The notes beneath the pieces are model-generated. The model did not search any database. It was not told the DNA's origin and saw nothing but the letters and a program-made list of their open reading frames with translations. From NCBI GenBank assembly GCA_041687335.1, contig JAWLCE010000009.1, positions 57,363 through 121,362 on the forward strand: DNA of 64,000 nt, given 5' to 3'. Position numbers and translations under genes: made by a program. Every line of letters begins with the position of its first letter. Positions within the stretch are counted from its first letter, which is position 1. Source of the DNA: JAJFUE01 sp041687335 (GTDB lineage Bacteria; Sumerlaeota; Sumerlaeia; MVZB01). Of the stretch, positions 41,460-49,989 are shown one piece after another.

Positions 41460-42218
41460 TCAGCGGCCCATCCAGCCGCCGTCGACGATCAGAACCAGTC
41501 CATTGACGTAGTTGGCCGCCGGCGAACAGAGATAAACGACGGCGCCGGCGAGGTCCTCGGGCGTGCCGTAGCGGCCGGCGGGGATGCGCGCCATCAGGGC
41601 CTTGGAACGTTCGGCATCGGCGCGCAGGGCGGCGGTGTTCTCGGTGGCGATGTAGCCGGGGGCGATCGCGTTGACGTTGACGCCGCGGCCGGCCCACTCA
41701 TTGGCCAGGGCCATCGTAAGCTGTGCCACGCCGCCCTTGCTGGCGGCATAGCTCGGCACGAGGATGCCGCCCTGGAAGGAGAGCAGCGAGGCGGTAAAGA
41801 CGATCTTGCCGCTGCCGCGCTCGAGCATGCGGCGGCCAAACTCGCGTGCCATCACGAACTGGGCGTTCAGGTTGATCTCGATGACCTTGTCCCAGAACTC
41901 GTCGGGGTGTTCCTCGGCGGGCTTGCGCAGAATGATGCCGGCGTTGTTGAAGAGGATGTCGACCGGCGGGCATTCCTTGTCGACCTGCTCGATCATCGCG
42001 TAGATTGCCTTGCGGTCCGAGAAGTCGCAGACGTAGCGGCGGAACGAGCGGCCGGCGGCGCGGATTTCCTGCTCGGTCTCGCAGCTGTCCTCGAGGCTGA
42101 CCCCGATGACGTCGGCCCCGGCCTGGGCCAGGCCCAGCGCCACCCCGGCGCCGATTCCCCGGCTGCAACCGGTCACCAGCGCGGTCTTGCCGTCGAGTCG
42201 GAACTGATCCAGAATCAT
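41460..42218 (-). CDS. kduD: 2-dehydro-3-deoxy-D-gluconate 5-dehydrogenase
   Basis: 252-residue short-chain dehydrogenase: cofactor motif TGCSRGIGAGVALGLAQAGA, NNAGI, and catalytic Tyr/Lys in PSYAASKGGVAQL, ending VLIVDGGWMGR. KduD reduces 3-deoxy-D-glycero-2,5-hexodiulosonate to 2-keto-3-deoxygluconate, after KduI. SDR substrate calls are weak alone, but the location between kduI and a GH88 enzyme makes KduD the best reading. The gap to kduI (139 bp) contains a CCGGGGGT/ACCCCCGG hairpin (42282-42308). Confidence 0.9.
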   Translation of the reverse strand: MILDQFRLDGKTALVTGCSRGIGAGVALGLAQAGADVIGVSLEDSCETEQEIRAAGRSFRRYVCDFSDRKAIYAMIEQVDKECPPVDILFNNAGIILRKPAEEHPDEFWDKVIEINLNAQFVMAREFGRRMLERGSGKIVFTASLLSFQGGILVPSYAASKGGVAQLTMALANEWAGRGVNVNAIAPGYIATENTAALRADAERSKALMARIPAGRYGTPEDLAGAVVYLCSPAANYVNGLVLIVDGGWMGR

Positions 42219-42281
42219 GAGCTGCTTCCTTTATGGATTGGATGAAAACACGATCGCAGTGGGCTCATCCCGATGACCAAA

Positions 42282-42308
42282 CCGGGGGTTCCTCATGGTC
42301 ACCCCCGG
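42282..42308 (-). other. Hairpin between kduI and kduD
   Basis: CCGGGGGT (42282-42289) pairs with ACCCCCGG (42301-42308). No T tract. It may attenuate or stabilise the operon mRNA. The adjacent CCCCTTCAGGGCC looks like a remnant of repeat family C. Confidence 0.4.
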
Positions 42309-42357
42309 CGGCCGCCCCTTCAGGGCCAGATGAAAAGCCCCATCGGGCCCGCGGATG

Positions 42358-43242
42358 TCAGATCAAGTCGCCCATCGGGACGAGGTCCATGTTGGCGAAG
42401 ACCTGGTTCTCCCCGCCCATCGCCCAGATGAAGTTGTAGTTGGCCGTGCCGCAGCCCGAGTGGATCGACCACGCGGGGGAGACGACAGCCTGGCCGTCTC
42501 GCACAATCAGGGCGCGGGTCTGGTCGGGCTCGCCCATCAGGTGGACGACGAAGCTGTTGCCGTCGCCTTCGCCGATGTCGTAATACATGTAGACTTCCGA
42601 GCGGCGCGAGTGGGTGTGGCAGGGCATGGTGTTCCAGACGCTGCCGGGGGCCAGGCGCGTAAAGCCCATGACCAACTGGCAGCTCTTGATCCCGTCGGGG
42701 TGGATGAACTGGTGGATCACCCGCTCGTTGCAGGTCTCCTTGCTGCCCAGCGGGAGCCGGTTGGCCTGTGCCGTGGTGTGATGGTTGGTCGGATAGGCCG
42801 TGTGCGCCGGGTAGCTTGCCAGATAGTAGCGGGCCGGCCGGGCGGGGTCGTCGCTGGCAAAGAGGACCTCGGCCACGCCACGGCCGACATAGAGGGCGTC
42901 CTCGGTGGCCATCGCGATGTCGGCGCCGTCAACGCTGATGCGACCGGGCCCGCCAATGTTGATCACCCCCAGCTCGCGCCGCTCAAGGAAGCTCTCGGCG
43001 GCCATGGAGTTTTGGTCCGGCTCCAGGCGCAGCGGCCGATCCAGCGGAATGGCCCCGCCGATGATCGCCCGGTCATAGTCCAGGTAATAGTAGTTCAGCC
43101 GGCCCGGCTCGAAGACCCGCTCCATGAGGTAATGGCCGCGAAGGTCGGCCGTGTCCATGTTGCGCGTGCGGACGGGGTCGGGCTGTATGCGATATTCGAG
43201 AAGCTGAGAGACTCCAGCTTCGGTCTTTGATGCGATGGCCAT
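42358..43242 (-). CDS. kduI: 5-dehydro-4-deoxy-D-glucuronate isomerase
   Basis: 294-residue cupin-fold zinc isomerase. Characteristic blocks: QPDPVRTRNMDTADLRGHYL, YDRAIIGGAIPLDRPLRLEP, the metal site MPCHTHSRRSEVYMYYDI (His, His, Glu) and SPAWSIHSGCGTANYNFIWA with a further His. It converts 5-keto-4-deoxyuronate to 3-deoxy-2,5-hexodiulosonate in pectin/alginate/glycosaminoglycan catabolism. AAAGGAG precedes the ATG, and the upstream DUF4861 gene ends 21 bp away. Confidence 0.96.
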   Translation of the reverse strand: MAIASKTEAGVSQLLEYRIQPDPVRTRNMDTADLRGHYLMERVFEPGRLNYYYLDYDRAIIGGAIPLDRPLRLEPDQNSMAAESFLERRELGVINIGGPGRISVDGADIAMATEDALYVGRGVAEVLFASDDPARPARYYLASYPAHTAYPTNHHTTAQANRLPLGSKETCNERVIHQFIHPDGIKSCQLVMGFTRLAPGSVWNTMPCHTHSRRSEVYMYYDIGEGDGNSFVVHLMGEPDQTRALIVRDGQAVVSPAWSIHSGCGTANYNFIWAMGGENQVFANMDLVPMGDLI

Positions 43243-43263
43243 GATGAGGCTCCTTTGTGGGTG

Positions 43264-44445
43264 TCAGAAATCAACCTGGACCGGGTGGGCAAGGCGCTCG
43301 GCCCAGTTCTCAAGATAAGCCTGCCATTGGGCGGCGTCCATGATTTCGCCGGCGCGGGTCCAGCCGCCGCCCGACCAGTAGGCCGTGGGTTGGCCGGGCT
43401 CGATCGGGGCGCGCAGCAGGAAATGCTTGTCCTGGCTGAGGCTCTCGGCGCCCGCCTGCTCCATGACGATGCCGGTGCCGAGCTGGCCGTCGCCCTCGCG
43501 GCCGATCGGGCCCCACATCGAGATCCAGCGGTCGCCGGGGCCGGCCTGGGTCTGGACGCCGTCGCGCTCGACCAGGCCCGCGACGAACATCGGCCGCTCA
43601 GGGGCGCGCTCGAAGGTGTAGGTCACCGCCATGCGGGTCAGCTGATGGCCGGCGTCGATGCTGTAGCGGCGCCGCTCGGTGACGCGGTTGCCGTCGGCGA
43701 GCTCGATGGCCGGATACCCCAGCTCAAACATGGCGCGGACGGGGCCGTTGGCCAGGATGATCCAGTCATTGAAATTGGGGGAGGGCTTGAATCCCTCGCC
43801 GTCCCAGATCGCCGAGCCGCCGCCGCCGAGGGTCGGGCCGACCGAGAAGAAGTCGGCGCCCTCGCCGCTGTCGCGGTGGTAATCGATGCCATAGAAGAAC
43901 CAGCGGTTGATGATCGGGTGGGAGACGCGCTTGACCCAGACGTCGATGCCGCTGCTGATCAGGCCCTCGGCCTTGGCGACGGCGGGGCCGTAGGTGCGCC
44001 AGGCGGCCTTGTCGTTCTCCCAGGCCATGTCGTCAAGCCGGCGGGGGAGGAACTGGGCGTGGACCGGGGAAGCCTCGGTGAGGCCCGCGGTGGGGGCGGC
44101 GGCCTCGACCTTGAACCGGCGCACGGCGTTGGGGGCCAGGTCAACCTGGAAAATGAGCTTGTCGGTCTTGTTGTTGCCGTCAACATCCAGCGGCTGGGCG
44201 ACGACCTCGCGGCCCGATTCCGCATCCACCACGCGCACCGCGGCGGCGGCGATGGCCGGTTGGGCCTGGACCAGGCGCGCCCAGTCCAGTTCGATGGTCT
44301 CACTGGGGCGCTGCTGGGCGATCGGGTTGGTGATGGTCACTTCGACGGCCGCAGTCTCGTTCGGGGTCTGGGCCAGGCCCAGGGCCTGAGAACCGACAAG
44401 AGCGGCGACCAGCGCCAGCATGCGATGGATGGGGGCGGTGAACAT
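43264..44445 (-). CDS. Secreted DUF4861 protein
   Basis: 393 residues from the ATG at 44445 (AAGGAG 7 nt upstream); longer upstream frames are not supported. Signal peptide (MLALVAALVGSQALGLA). The N-terminal VEVTITNPIAQQRPSETIEL and QPLDVDGNNKTDKLIFQVDL, and the later WENDKAAWRTYGPAVAKAEG and GLISSGIDVWVKRVSHPIIN, match the pattern of DUF4861 proteins found in pectin-degrading Bacteroidetes and PVC bacteria. Biochemistry is largely unknown; an uronate-oligosaccharide lyase or binding role is often assumed. First gene of the kduI operon, behind the promoter at 44589-44617. Confidence 0.85.
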   Translation of the reverse strand: MFTAPIHRMLALVAALVGSQALGLAQTPNETAAVEVTITNPIAQQRPSETIELDWARLVQAQPAIAAAAVRVVDAESGREVVAQPLDVDGNNKTDKLIFQVDLAPNAVRRFKVEAAAPTAGLTEASPVHAQFLPRRLDDMAWENDKAAWRTYGPAVAKAEGLISSGIDVWVKRVSHPIINRWFFYGIDYHRDSGEGADFFSVGPTLGGGGSAIWDGEGFKPSPNFNDWIILANGPVRAMFELGYPAIELADGNRVTERRRYSIDAGHQLTRMAVTYTFERAPERPMFVAGLVERDGVQTQAGPGDRWISMWGPIGREGDGQLGTGIVMEQAGAESLSQDKHFLLRAPIEPGQPTAYWSGGGWTRAGEIMDAAQWQAYLENWAERLAHPVQVDF

Positions 44446-44588
44446 GGCGACTCTCCTTTGGTTGTGGCTCGTTTGCAGGGGCGACAAGGCGGAACCGGCG
44501 GCAGGTCGGTGAACCGGATATGACGAAGCGTGCGCGTCGCGTTCCGCTCGCCAAACAGATGAACCCACAGCCGGACTTCCCGCTACGG

Positions 44589-44617
44589 ATCGTACCCGTT
44601 GCGGGGGCACATGTCAA
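44589..44617 (-). promoter_or_regulatory. Sigma-70 promoter of the uronate operon
   Basis: Minus strand -35 TTGACA (consensus, 44612-44617) and -10 TACGAT (44589-44594), 17-bp spacer. The leader before the DUF4861 ATG is about 137 nt, long enough for control, but no operator stood out. Confidence 0.7.
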
Positions 44618-44689
44618 TCTGCTCGACTCCAAGTTGGTCGCCCGGCGGGCGGTTGTGGGAACAGTTCGAGCCGAAACGGGCGATTTCGC

Positions 44690-44717
44690 TTGCACCGGGC
44701 CGGGGTGGGGATACAAT
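44690..44717 (+). promoter_or_regulatory. Sigma-70 promoter of the tandem-receiver gene
   Basis: -35 TTGCAC (44690-44695) and -10 TACAAT (44712-44717), 16-bp spacer, about 95 bp before the ATG at 44813. It and the promoter above share the 367-bp divergent gap, which has no gene. Confidence 0.6.
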
Positions 44718-44812
44718 CAAAATTGCAGATCAAACAGAGCATACGCAAGACGGAAAAAAGCGTAAGCAGCCGCAACTCCGTTCGTTGGATTGAGCAGTGG
44801 AGGATAAAGACC

Positions 44813-45865
44813 ATGGGCGCCATCCGTGTTTTGATCATTGAGGACGACAAGGACATTGTCGACCTGGTCCGGTCGGTGCTCGAGCCCTCGTTTGAGTGCT
44901 TCACGGCCGCCAACGGGATGGAAGGACTGCAGCAGGCCGTGCGCGGCGAGCCGGACCTAGTCATCTGCGACATCATGATGCCGGTGATGGACGGCTGGGA
45001 GTTCATGCGCAAGTTGCGGGCGATGCGCGGCTACGACCATATGCCGGTGGTGTTCCTGTCGGCGATCTCCTCGCGCTCGCAGATCCAGCAGAGTTATGAG
45101 CTGGGGATCGCGTTGTATGTGACCAAGCCGATCGACCCGATGCGCTTCAAGCGCCTGATCGAGCTGTTCATCAAGGATCACAGTATCGAACCGCGGACCA
45201 AGCGGCTTTCGATCGAGCGGGTGCGGGCGTTGGGGGTCTTCCCGGAGATTCAGGCCGGACCGACGCCAAGCGGGCGCAGCCCCTCGGCGGCTCCCCCTCC
45301 GGCGGTGCCGCGTCCGCCGCTGTCGCGCATTGATGTGCCGGAGCCTGCGGTGCCCACGGACGTGCGCGCGCGGGTGATGGTGGTGGATGACGACGAGGAC
45401 ATTTGCGGAATGATCCACGCGGCGCTCAAGGATGAGTTCGAACTTATCGAGGCGCACGATGGCATCACGGCCATCGATTTTGCCGTGCGCTATAAACCCG
45501 ACATCTTTATTGTCGATGGCATGCTGCCGCGCATGACGGGATATCAGCTGACGGTGATGCTGAAGAAGAACCGGGACTTTTACCGCAGCCCGATCATCTT
45601 CATCTCGGGCAAGGCGACTGCCCGCGACCGCGATTACGTATCCCGGCTGGGGGTGATGGATTTTTTGGCCAAGCCCTTCACGCCCGATCAGATCCGGCGG
45701 CTGGCGTTGACGGTGGCGCGACGGCCGGACTTCACAATCCGCACGGACCGGCCACGCGCGGACCAGGTGCAGCTGGAGCAGCTTCACCGGGTGGAAACCC
45801 AGCGTGGGCAAGGTCCGAGGTTTCATGTCGAACAGATAGAACGGCCGCCGATGGACCACATTTGA
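44813..45865 (+). CDS. Tandem-receiver response regulator without output domain
   Basis: 350 residues from the ATG at 44813 (GGAGG 9 nt upstream). REC1 (residues 3-122) has the acidic pair in VLIIEDDKDIVD, phospho-Asp in DLVICDIMMPVMDG, and Lys in LYVTKPIDP. A Pro/Ser-rich linker (about 145-185) leads to REC2, with VMVVDDDEDI, DIFIVDGMLPRMTG and FLAKPFTP. There is no DNA-binding or enzymatic domain, so it probably works through protein contacts or as a phosphate relay. A STAS protein follows, which hints at a partner-switch or second-messenger pathway, but the link is by position only. No kinase is adjacent. Confidence 0.9.
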   Translation: MGAIRVLIIEDDKDIVDLVRSVLEPSFECFTAANGMEGLQQAVRGEPDLVICDIMMPVMDGWEFMRKLRAMRGYDHMPVVFLSAISSRSQIQQSYELGIALYVTKPIDPMRFKRLIELFIKDHSIEPRTKRLSIERVRALGVFPEIQAGPTPSGRSPSAAPPPAVPRPPLSRIDVPEPAVPTDVRARVMVVDDDEDICGMIHAALKDEFELIEAHDGITAIDFAVRYKPDIFIVDGMLPRMTGYQLTVMLKKNRDFYRSPIIFISGKATARDRDYVSRLGVMDFLAKPFTPDQIRRLALTVARRPDFTIRTDRPRADQVQLEQLHRVETQRGQGPRFHVEQIERPPMDHI

Positions 45866-46044
45866 TCCTCCCCGGTCGTCGCGGTCATTGAATCATGACC
45901 CGCCAGTTGATCCTCCTGGTCTGGGGAGCTGCTTTTTGCGTTGCAGCCGGCCTCTTTGGGTGAAAATATCAGGTATGGCGTGGGGTGGCGGTTTTTCCCC
46001 GCGCGATCGCGGCTGCCGCCGCGCCAAAGGAAACGGAAAGCCTG

Positions 46045-46578
46045 ATGTCTCCGCCCCCTGCCGAACCAATCCAATATGCACGCCTCAATGATGGCATTGT
46101 CATCATTCGTGTCACCGGCAAGGGAACCCACATGGTCTGTCCGAGCCTGCGCCATGTATTTGAGCAGACGAGCCAGGAGATCCCGCAGCCGCGCTACATC
46201 CTGGACCTGGAAGACTGCACCACGATGGACAGCACGTTCATGGGGACGCTGGCCAGCATCGGATTGCACCAGCGCGAGCGGACCGGCAGCCAGGCCATCG
46301 TCACCAACATGAATGATCATGTGCGCCACCTGCTCAACACGCTGGGCCTGAAGTATATTCTGGACATGCGCAAGAGCCAGGTGCGTGTCCATGCCGACGA
46401 GCAGCAGTTTGCCGCGGCGCCGCCCCCTGATGTGAACCGCCTGCAGCGCATCCTGATGATGATCGAAGCCCATGAGCGGCTGGTCGACGTGGACCATGAG
46501 AACGAAGTGAAATTTGAGGGAGTGCTGCGCCATCTGCGCGACAGTCTGCGCCAGGAGGGCGAGGGGCATGAGCTATAG
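46045..46578 (+). CDS. STAS-domain protein (anti-anti-sigma-like)
   Basis: 177 residues from the ATG at 46045. Residues 5-110 form a STAS domain with the RsbV/SpoIIAA-like core RYILDLEDCTTMDSTFMGTL, where a Ser/Thr in MDST is the usual phosphorylation site. The C-terminal 60 residues are helical and charged (RILMMIEAHERLVDVDHENE). Such proteins release a sigma factor by binding its anti-sigma kinase; no RsbW-type kinase is nearby. The M16 peptidase gene begins inside its last codons (11-nt overlap). Confidence 0.85.
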   Translation: MSPPPAEPIQYARLNDGIVIIRVTGKGTHMVCPSLRHVFEQTSQEIPQPRYILDLEDCTTMDSTFMGTLASIGLHQRERTGSQAIVTNMNDHVRHLLNTLGLKYILDMRKSQVRVHADEQQFAAAPPPDVNRLQRILMMIEAHERLVDVDHENEVKFEGVLRHLRDSLRQEGEGHEL

Positions 46579-47890
46579 GATGGGATCGGGGCCGGGGGGA
46601 GCCGCAGCGGGAAGGGGAAGCACCCCGATCCGCCTGCGAACCCTCCCCAACGGAATGCGACTGGTCAGCGAGCAGCTGGCCGGGGTGCGTTCATGTGCCA
46701 TCGGCGTGTGGGTGGACATGGGTTCGCGCTGGGAACAGCCCGACGAGGCCGGCTTGAGTCATTTCATCGAGCACATGCTTTTCAAGGGCACCGCTCGGCT
46801 CGACACGCACGGCATCGCGGATGCGATCAATGAGCTGGGCGGCAATGTCAATGCCTTCACTTCGCAGGAGCAGCTTTGCCTGCACGCGCGCACGATCGAC
46901 GTCAAGGGGCCGGCCGCGCTGGACCTGCTGGCGCAGCTGCTGCTGGATTCGACGTTTCCGGTGGCGGAGGTCCGCCGCGAGCGGGGGGTGATCCTCGAGG
47001 AATGCAAGATGTATGAGGACAACCCCGAGGAGCTGACCCTTGACGTCTTCATGCGCAACCTGTGGCCCGAGCACCCGCTGGGGCGACCGGTGATCGGACG
47101 GCGTGGCACGATCCGCAGCTTTGACCGCGAGCGGTTGGTTGAATTTTGGCGGCGCGAGCTGCGCCCCGAGCGGATTGTCGTTGTGATCTCGGGCGCCTTC
47201 GATGCCGGTGCGATGGCGCGGGTGATCCGTCGGCGATTCATGCCGCTGACGGCACGGGGACGGGGTTCGCGCCCGCGCCAGAAACGGCCGGTGGGGGCCA
47301 TCAGTCGCCAGAGTTGCCTGCGGCGGACGATCGAGCAGTCACACTTCTGCCTGGGCACGGCGGCTCCCATGCGCCGCTCTCCCGAGCGTTTTGGGTTCGG
47401 GCTGATGAACCTGATTCTGGGCGGCGGCGTCAGCTCTCGCCTGTTTCAGGAGATTCGTGAAAAGCGGGGGCTGGCCTACTCGATCGGATCGTTCACACAA
47501 TACTTCAACGATGCCGGCAGTTTTGCGGTCTCGGGCGGCACCAGTCCCACGCTGCTGTCCGAGGTGCTGCGGATCACGGTGGATGAGATCGAGCGGATCT
47601 GCGAAGAAGATGTGAGTGAGCGAGAGCTGGAGTTGGCCCGCTCACAAGTGATCGATTCGCTGCTGCTGGGGATGGAGAACACCGAGACGCGCATGATGCG
47701 GATGGCCGATGCGGTGCTCACGCACGGGCGCGTGCTGGGGACCGAGGAGATCATCAAGCGGGTGAACGAGGTCGATGCGGCCGCCGTGCGCGCCAGCGCG
47801 CGCAAATACCTGCGCTCGGGTCCACTGGCGCTCAGCTGCGTGGGCCCCTCACGGCCGTCACTGCCGGCGGGGCTGCGGGCCTGGCCCTGA
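46568..47890 (+). CDS. M16-family zinc peptidase
   Basis: 440 residues from the ATG at 46568. Inverted zinc motif HxxEH in LSHFIEHMLFKGTARL, with the downstream Glu in ERGVILEECKMYEDNPEEL. NLILGGGVSSRLFQEIREKR and GLAYSIGSF are typical of the second domain of the mitochondrial-processing-peptidase-like bacterial M16B family. No signal peptide is seen, so it is probably cytoplasmic. Members degrade short or unfolded peptides. Translationally coupled to the STAS gene. Confidence 0.94.
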   Translation: MSYRMGSGPGGAAAGRGSTPIRLRTLPNGMRLVSEQLAGVRSCAIGVWVDMGSRWEQPDEAGLSHFIEHMLFKGTARLDTHGIADAINELGGNVNAFTSQEQLCLHARTIDVKGPAALDLLAQLLLDSTFPVAEVRRERGVILEECKMYEDNPEELTLDVFMRNLWPEHPLGRPVIGRRGTIRSFDRERLVEFWRRELRPERIVVVISGAFDAGAMARVIRRRFMPLTARGRGSRPRQKRPVGAISRQSCLRRTIEQSHFCLGTAAPMRRSPERFGFGLMNLILGGGVSSRLFQEIREKRGLAYSIGSFTQYFNDAGSFAVSGGTSPTLLSEVLRITVDEIERICEEDVSERELELARSQVIDSLLLGMENTETRMMRMADAVLTHGRVLGTEEIIKRVNEVDAAAVRASARKYLRSGPLALSCVGPSRPSLPAGLRAWP

Positions 47891-47926
47891 TTTTTGACCG
47901 AGACTGATCGATCTGGAGCCGATGTT

Positions 47927-48724
47927 ATGAGCAAATTCTTGCTTCTTACGCTCGCGCTGCTGGCGCTGCTGGCACCCAGCGGCTGTTCCCGCCAAGCCTC
48001 TCAAGCCAAGCAGCCGCCCGATTACTTGATCGTGACCGGCATTGGGCGCGCGGAGGCTGAGAACGAGGGGCCGGGGGCGTGGGCGCAGACGCTGGGCGGC
48101 TCGCTGACGGCAACCGCCAGCGCTGACATTGCCGCCGCGCCCGACGGGCCCGAGGCACTGCTGGCGGCGCGCGCCGAAGCTCGCCGTCAGGCGCTCCGCC
48201 GGCTGGCCGAGGAGTTGGGGAAGGCTCCCGCGGGCGGTGGCCAATCATTGGCTGAATGGCTCGCCGATGCCCCGGCCGCCGAGCGCCAGACCTTCGAGTT
48301 GCTGCTCGAGGAGCACGCGCGACCGGCCTTCAATGAACGGCAGGGGCGCTCGATTGCGATGCTGAGCCTGCCCACCAGCGAGGTGGCCGGCTGGCTGCAG
48401 GAGCGCGCGGGTCGGGCCGTTGCGGCCGATGCGACGCCGGCAGCGCTCAACCGCCGGGCCTATGACATGGCCGTCGAGCAGGCCAAGGCCAGCCTGCGTG
48501 AGCAGCTGTTGACCATGACGCTCGACAGCGGCCAGACCTTCGAGGATGCGGTGGAGCGGCGGCCGGCACTGGGTCGTGAACTGGACGGTCGGCTTTGGAA
48601 CCAGCCGGTGGACGAGATCAACTACCCGCGCGTGGGCGTCTGCGAGGTCAAAATATACTTTGACCGCAACGTGGTGCGCGACCTGGCCCATCCGGGAAGT
48701 CGCTGGCGGCGGTTGACGCGATGA
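47927..48724 (+). CDS. Lipoprotein of unknown function
   Basis: 265 residues from the ATG at 47927 (GGAG 8 nt upstream). Type II signal peptide MSKFLLLTLALLALLAPSGC, with Cys20 as the lipid anchor. The mature part starts YLIVTGIGRAEAENEG and has repeated Ala/Arg/Glu-rich helices (EALLAARAEARRQALRRLAE), recalling LPP20-type proteins (domains that begin with G.G.A.......A...A...A..). It ends with a short beta part (YPRVGVCEVKIYFD). Its stop overlaps the maf start (ATGA). Function is unknown. Confidence 0.75.
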   Translation: MSKFLLLTLALLALLAPSGCSRQASQAKQPPDYLIVTGIGRAEAENEGPGAWAQTLGGSLTATASADIAAAPDGPEALLAARAEARRQALRRLAEELGKAPAGGGQSLAEWLADAPAAERQTFELLLEEHARPAFNERQGRSIAMLSLPTSEVAGWLQERAGRAVAADATPAALNRRAYDMAVEQAKASLREQLLTMTLDSGQTFEDAVERRPALGRELDGRLWNQPVDEINYPRVGVCEVKIYFDRNVVRDLAHPGSRWRRLTR

Positions 48725-49386
48725 ACGATCTGGTTCTGGCTTCGGCCTCACCGCGGCGGCGCGCGCTGCTCGGTGCGGCAGGGATTTCCTTCGAGGTGCG
48801 CGTTTCGGGCGTGCGTGAGGAGGATCATCTGGGCGGGCCGAGCCCGCGTGCGGTCGCGCTCAAGACCGCCCTGGCCAAGGGCGAGGACGTCGGCGAGGCG
48901 ATTGAGCCCGGCCGGCTGGTGCTGGCCGCCGATACGATCGTCGTCATCGATGGGGAGATCCTGAACAAGCCCGAGGACCGCGACCACGCCCGCGCGATGC
49001 TGCGGCGGCTCTCGGGCCGCACCCACCGCGTCATCACCGGCATGGCATTGCTGAGGTCGGGTGGCGAGGCGCTGTTGGACGCGGTCGAGGCGGATGTGTT
49101 GTTTCACAATCTGGCCGAGGAGTTGATCGAGGCCTATGTCGCCTCGGGCGAGGCCGACGACAAGGCGGGCTCATACGGCATCCAAGGGTTGGGGGCGAGG
49201 CTGGTGGCGGCGGTCGAGGGCGACCTGACCGGCGTGATCGGTCTGCCGATGAATCGCCTGCGCGGGATGCTGATCGAGGTGACGGGGCGCGACTGGCTGG
49301 TCGGGGTGAGTCTGCGTGCCGCCGCGCTGGCGGCCTTTCCCGACCTGGCGCGGCTCGATCCCGCCTGCCTTGCCGGGATCGATTAA
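48721..49386 (+). CDS. maf: Maf-family nucleotide pyrophosphatase
   Basis: 221 residues. Signature blocks: LVLASASPRRRALLGAAGI, VLAADTIVVIDGEILNKPED, and RRLSGRTHRVITGMAL, then KAGSYGIQGLGA and VIGLPMNRL. Maf proteins hydrolyse dTTP/UTP or modified pyrimidine triphosphates to monophosphates, as house-cleaning enzymes. The ATGA overlap with the lipoprotein gene shows coupled translation. The C-terminal 30 residues extend a little past the usual end. Confidence 0.94.
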   Translation: MNDLVLASASPRRRALLGAAGISFEVRVSGVREEDHLGGPSPRAVALKTALAKGEDVGEAIEPGRLVLAADTIVVIDGEILNKPEDRDHARAMLRRLSGRTHRVITGMALLRSGGEALLDAVEADVLFHNLAEELIEAYVASGEADDKAGSYGIQGLGARLVAAVEGDLTGVIGLPMNRLRGMLIEVTGRDWLVGVSLRAAALAAFPDLARLDPACLAGID

Positions 49387-49404
49387 CGCTGGAAATCCCA
49401 CAAT

Positions 49405-49464
49405 GGTAGGTCGGGTCTTCGACCCGACAACAACATCAGTGTCGGCTCGAAGAGCCGACCTACC
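49405..49464. repeat. Repeat family A, paired element
   Basis: Left unit GGTAGGTCGGGTCTTCGACC plus CGAC, 12-bp spacer, right unit GTCGGCTCGAAGAGCCGACC plus TACC. Here the C/G variant units are in the opposite order from 19377. Confidence 0.85.
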
Positions 49465-49471
49465 TCCCCGC

Positions 49472-49508
49472 AAAAAAAATCCCCGCGCGGCTGGCTGGCC
49501 GGCGGGGG
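49472..49508 (-). terminator. Terminator of the Cys-rich gene
   Basis: CCCCGC (from 49481) and GCGGGG (to 49508) form a GC-rich stem; A8 at 49472-49479 on the plus strand gives a U tract for the minus transcript. Confidence 0.65.
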
Positions 49509-49534
49509 CTTGATGAATCGCGCGCTGGCGGCTC

Positions 49535-49948
49535 TTAGTGAATCATAGGGCAGCCGCCGGCGACGGGTGCGGCTTCGCTCATCGGGCAGGCCTTGACGCC
49601 CTCGGCGTCTGCTTGCTTCTCCTTGCCGCAGTCCTTCTGCTCGCCAGCGCAGCCGGCGCCCGCATGAGCCTTGCCGCAAGCCTTGTCGCCTTCGCAGCAA
49701 TCGCCACAGGCACACTCCTCACAGGCGCATTCGCCGGTAACGCAGCAACAGCCGGCATCGGTAGCGCAGCAGGCACAGTCCTCGCAGGCGCAGGCGGCGG
49801 CCGCTTCGGAAGGGCAACAGCTGCTTGCCGCCGGGAGTGGCTGGGTGGTGGCGTCTGCCGTGCGACTCGTGGCGGCAATGATCGGCAGGCCGAGTATGGC
49901 CAGCAGGACCAGCGGGGCCAGCAGGCGGAACTTGATCGATGGATTCAT
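49535..49948 (-). CDS. Secreted cysteine-rich, probably metal-binding protein
   Basis: 137 residues from the ATG at 49948 (GGGAGG upstream). A signal peptide (LLAPLVLLAILGLPIIA) is followed by a tract with 17 of its 21 cysteines between about residues 44 and 92: CCPSEAAAACACEDCACC, then ATDAGCCCVTGECACEEC, ACGDCCEGDKACG. It ends in CPMSEAAPVAGGCPMIH, two CPM motifs. The spacing (CC, CCC, CxC, CxxC) recalls metallothioneins and Cys-rich metal traps, but I know no named family. It is behind a near-consensus sigma-54 promoter (49990-50005) and next to a sigma-54 activator and His-rich sensor kinase, so it is the likely target of that pair. Metal binding is inferred, not shown. Confidence 0.8.
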   Translation of the reverse strand: MNPSIKFRLLAPLVLLAILGLPIIAATSRTADATTQPLPAASSCCPSEAAAACACEDCACCATDAGCCCVTGECACEECACGDCCEGDKACGKAHAGAGCAGEQKDCGKEKQADAEGVKACPMSEAAPVAGGCPMIH

Positions 49949-49989
49949 GGATGTGACCTCCCAGGGTCGATAATCTGGTTGAAGCACAA

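Noticed and set aside
45895..45963. A 22-codon hydrophobic mini-gene (MTRQLILLVWGAAFCVAAGL...) before the STAS gene
   Set aside because: No ribosome site upstream and a single hydrophobic stretch of this size easily arises by chance; without conservation data it cannot be called.
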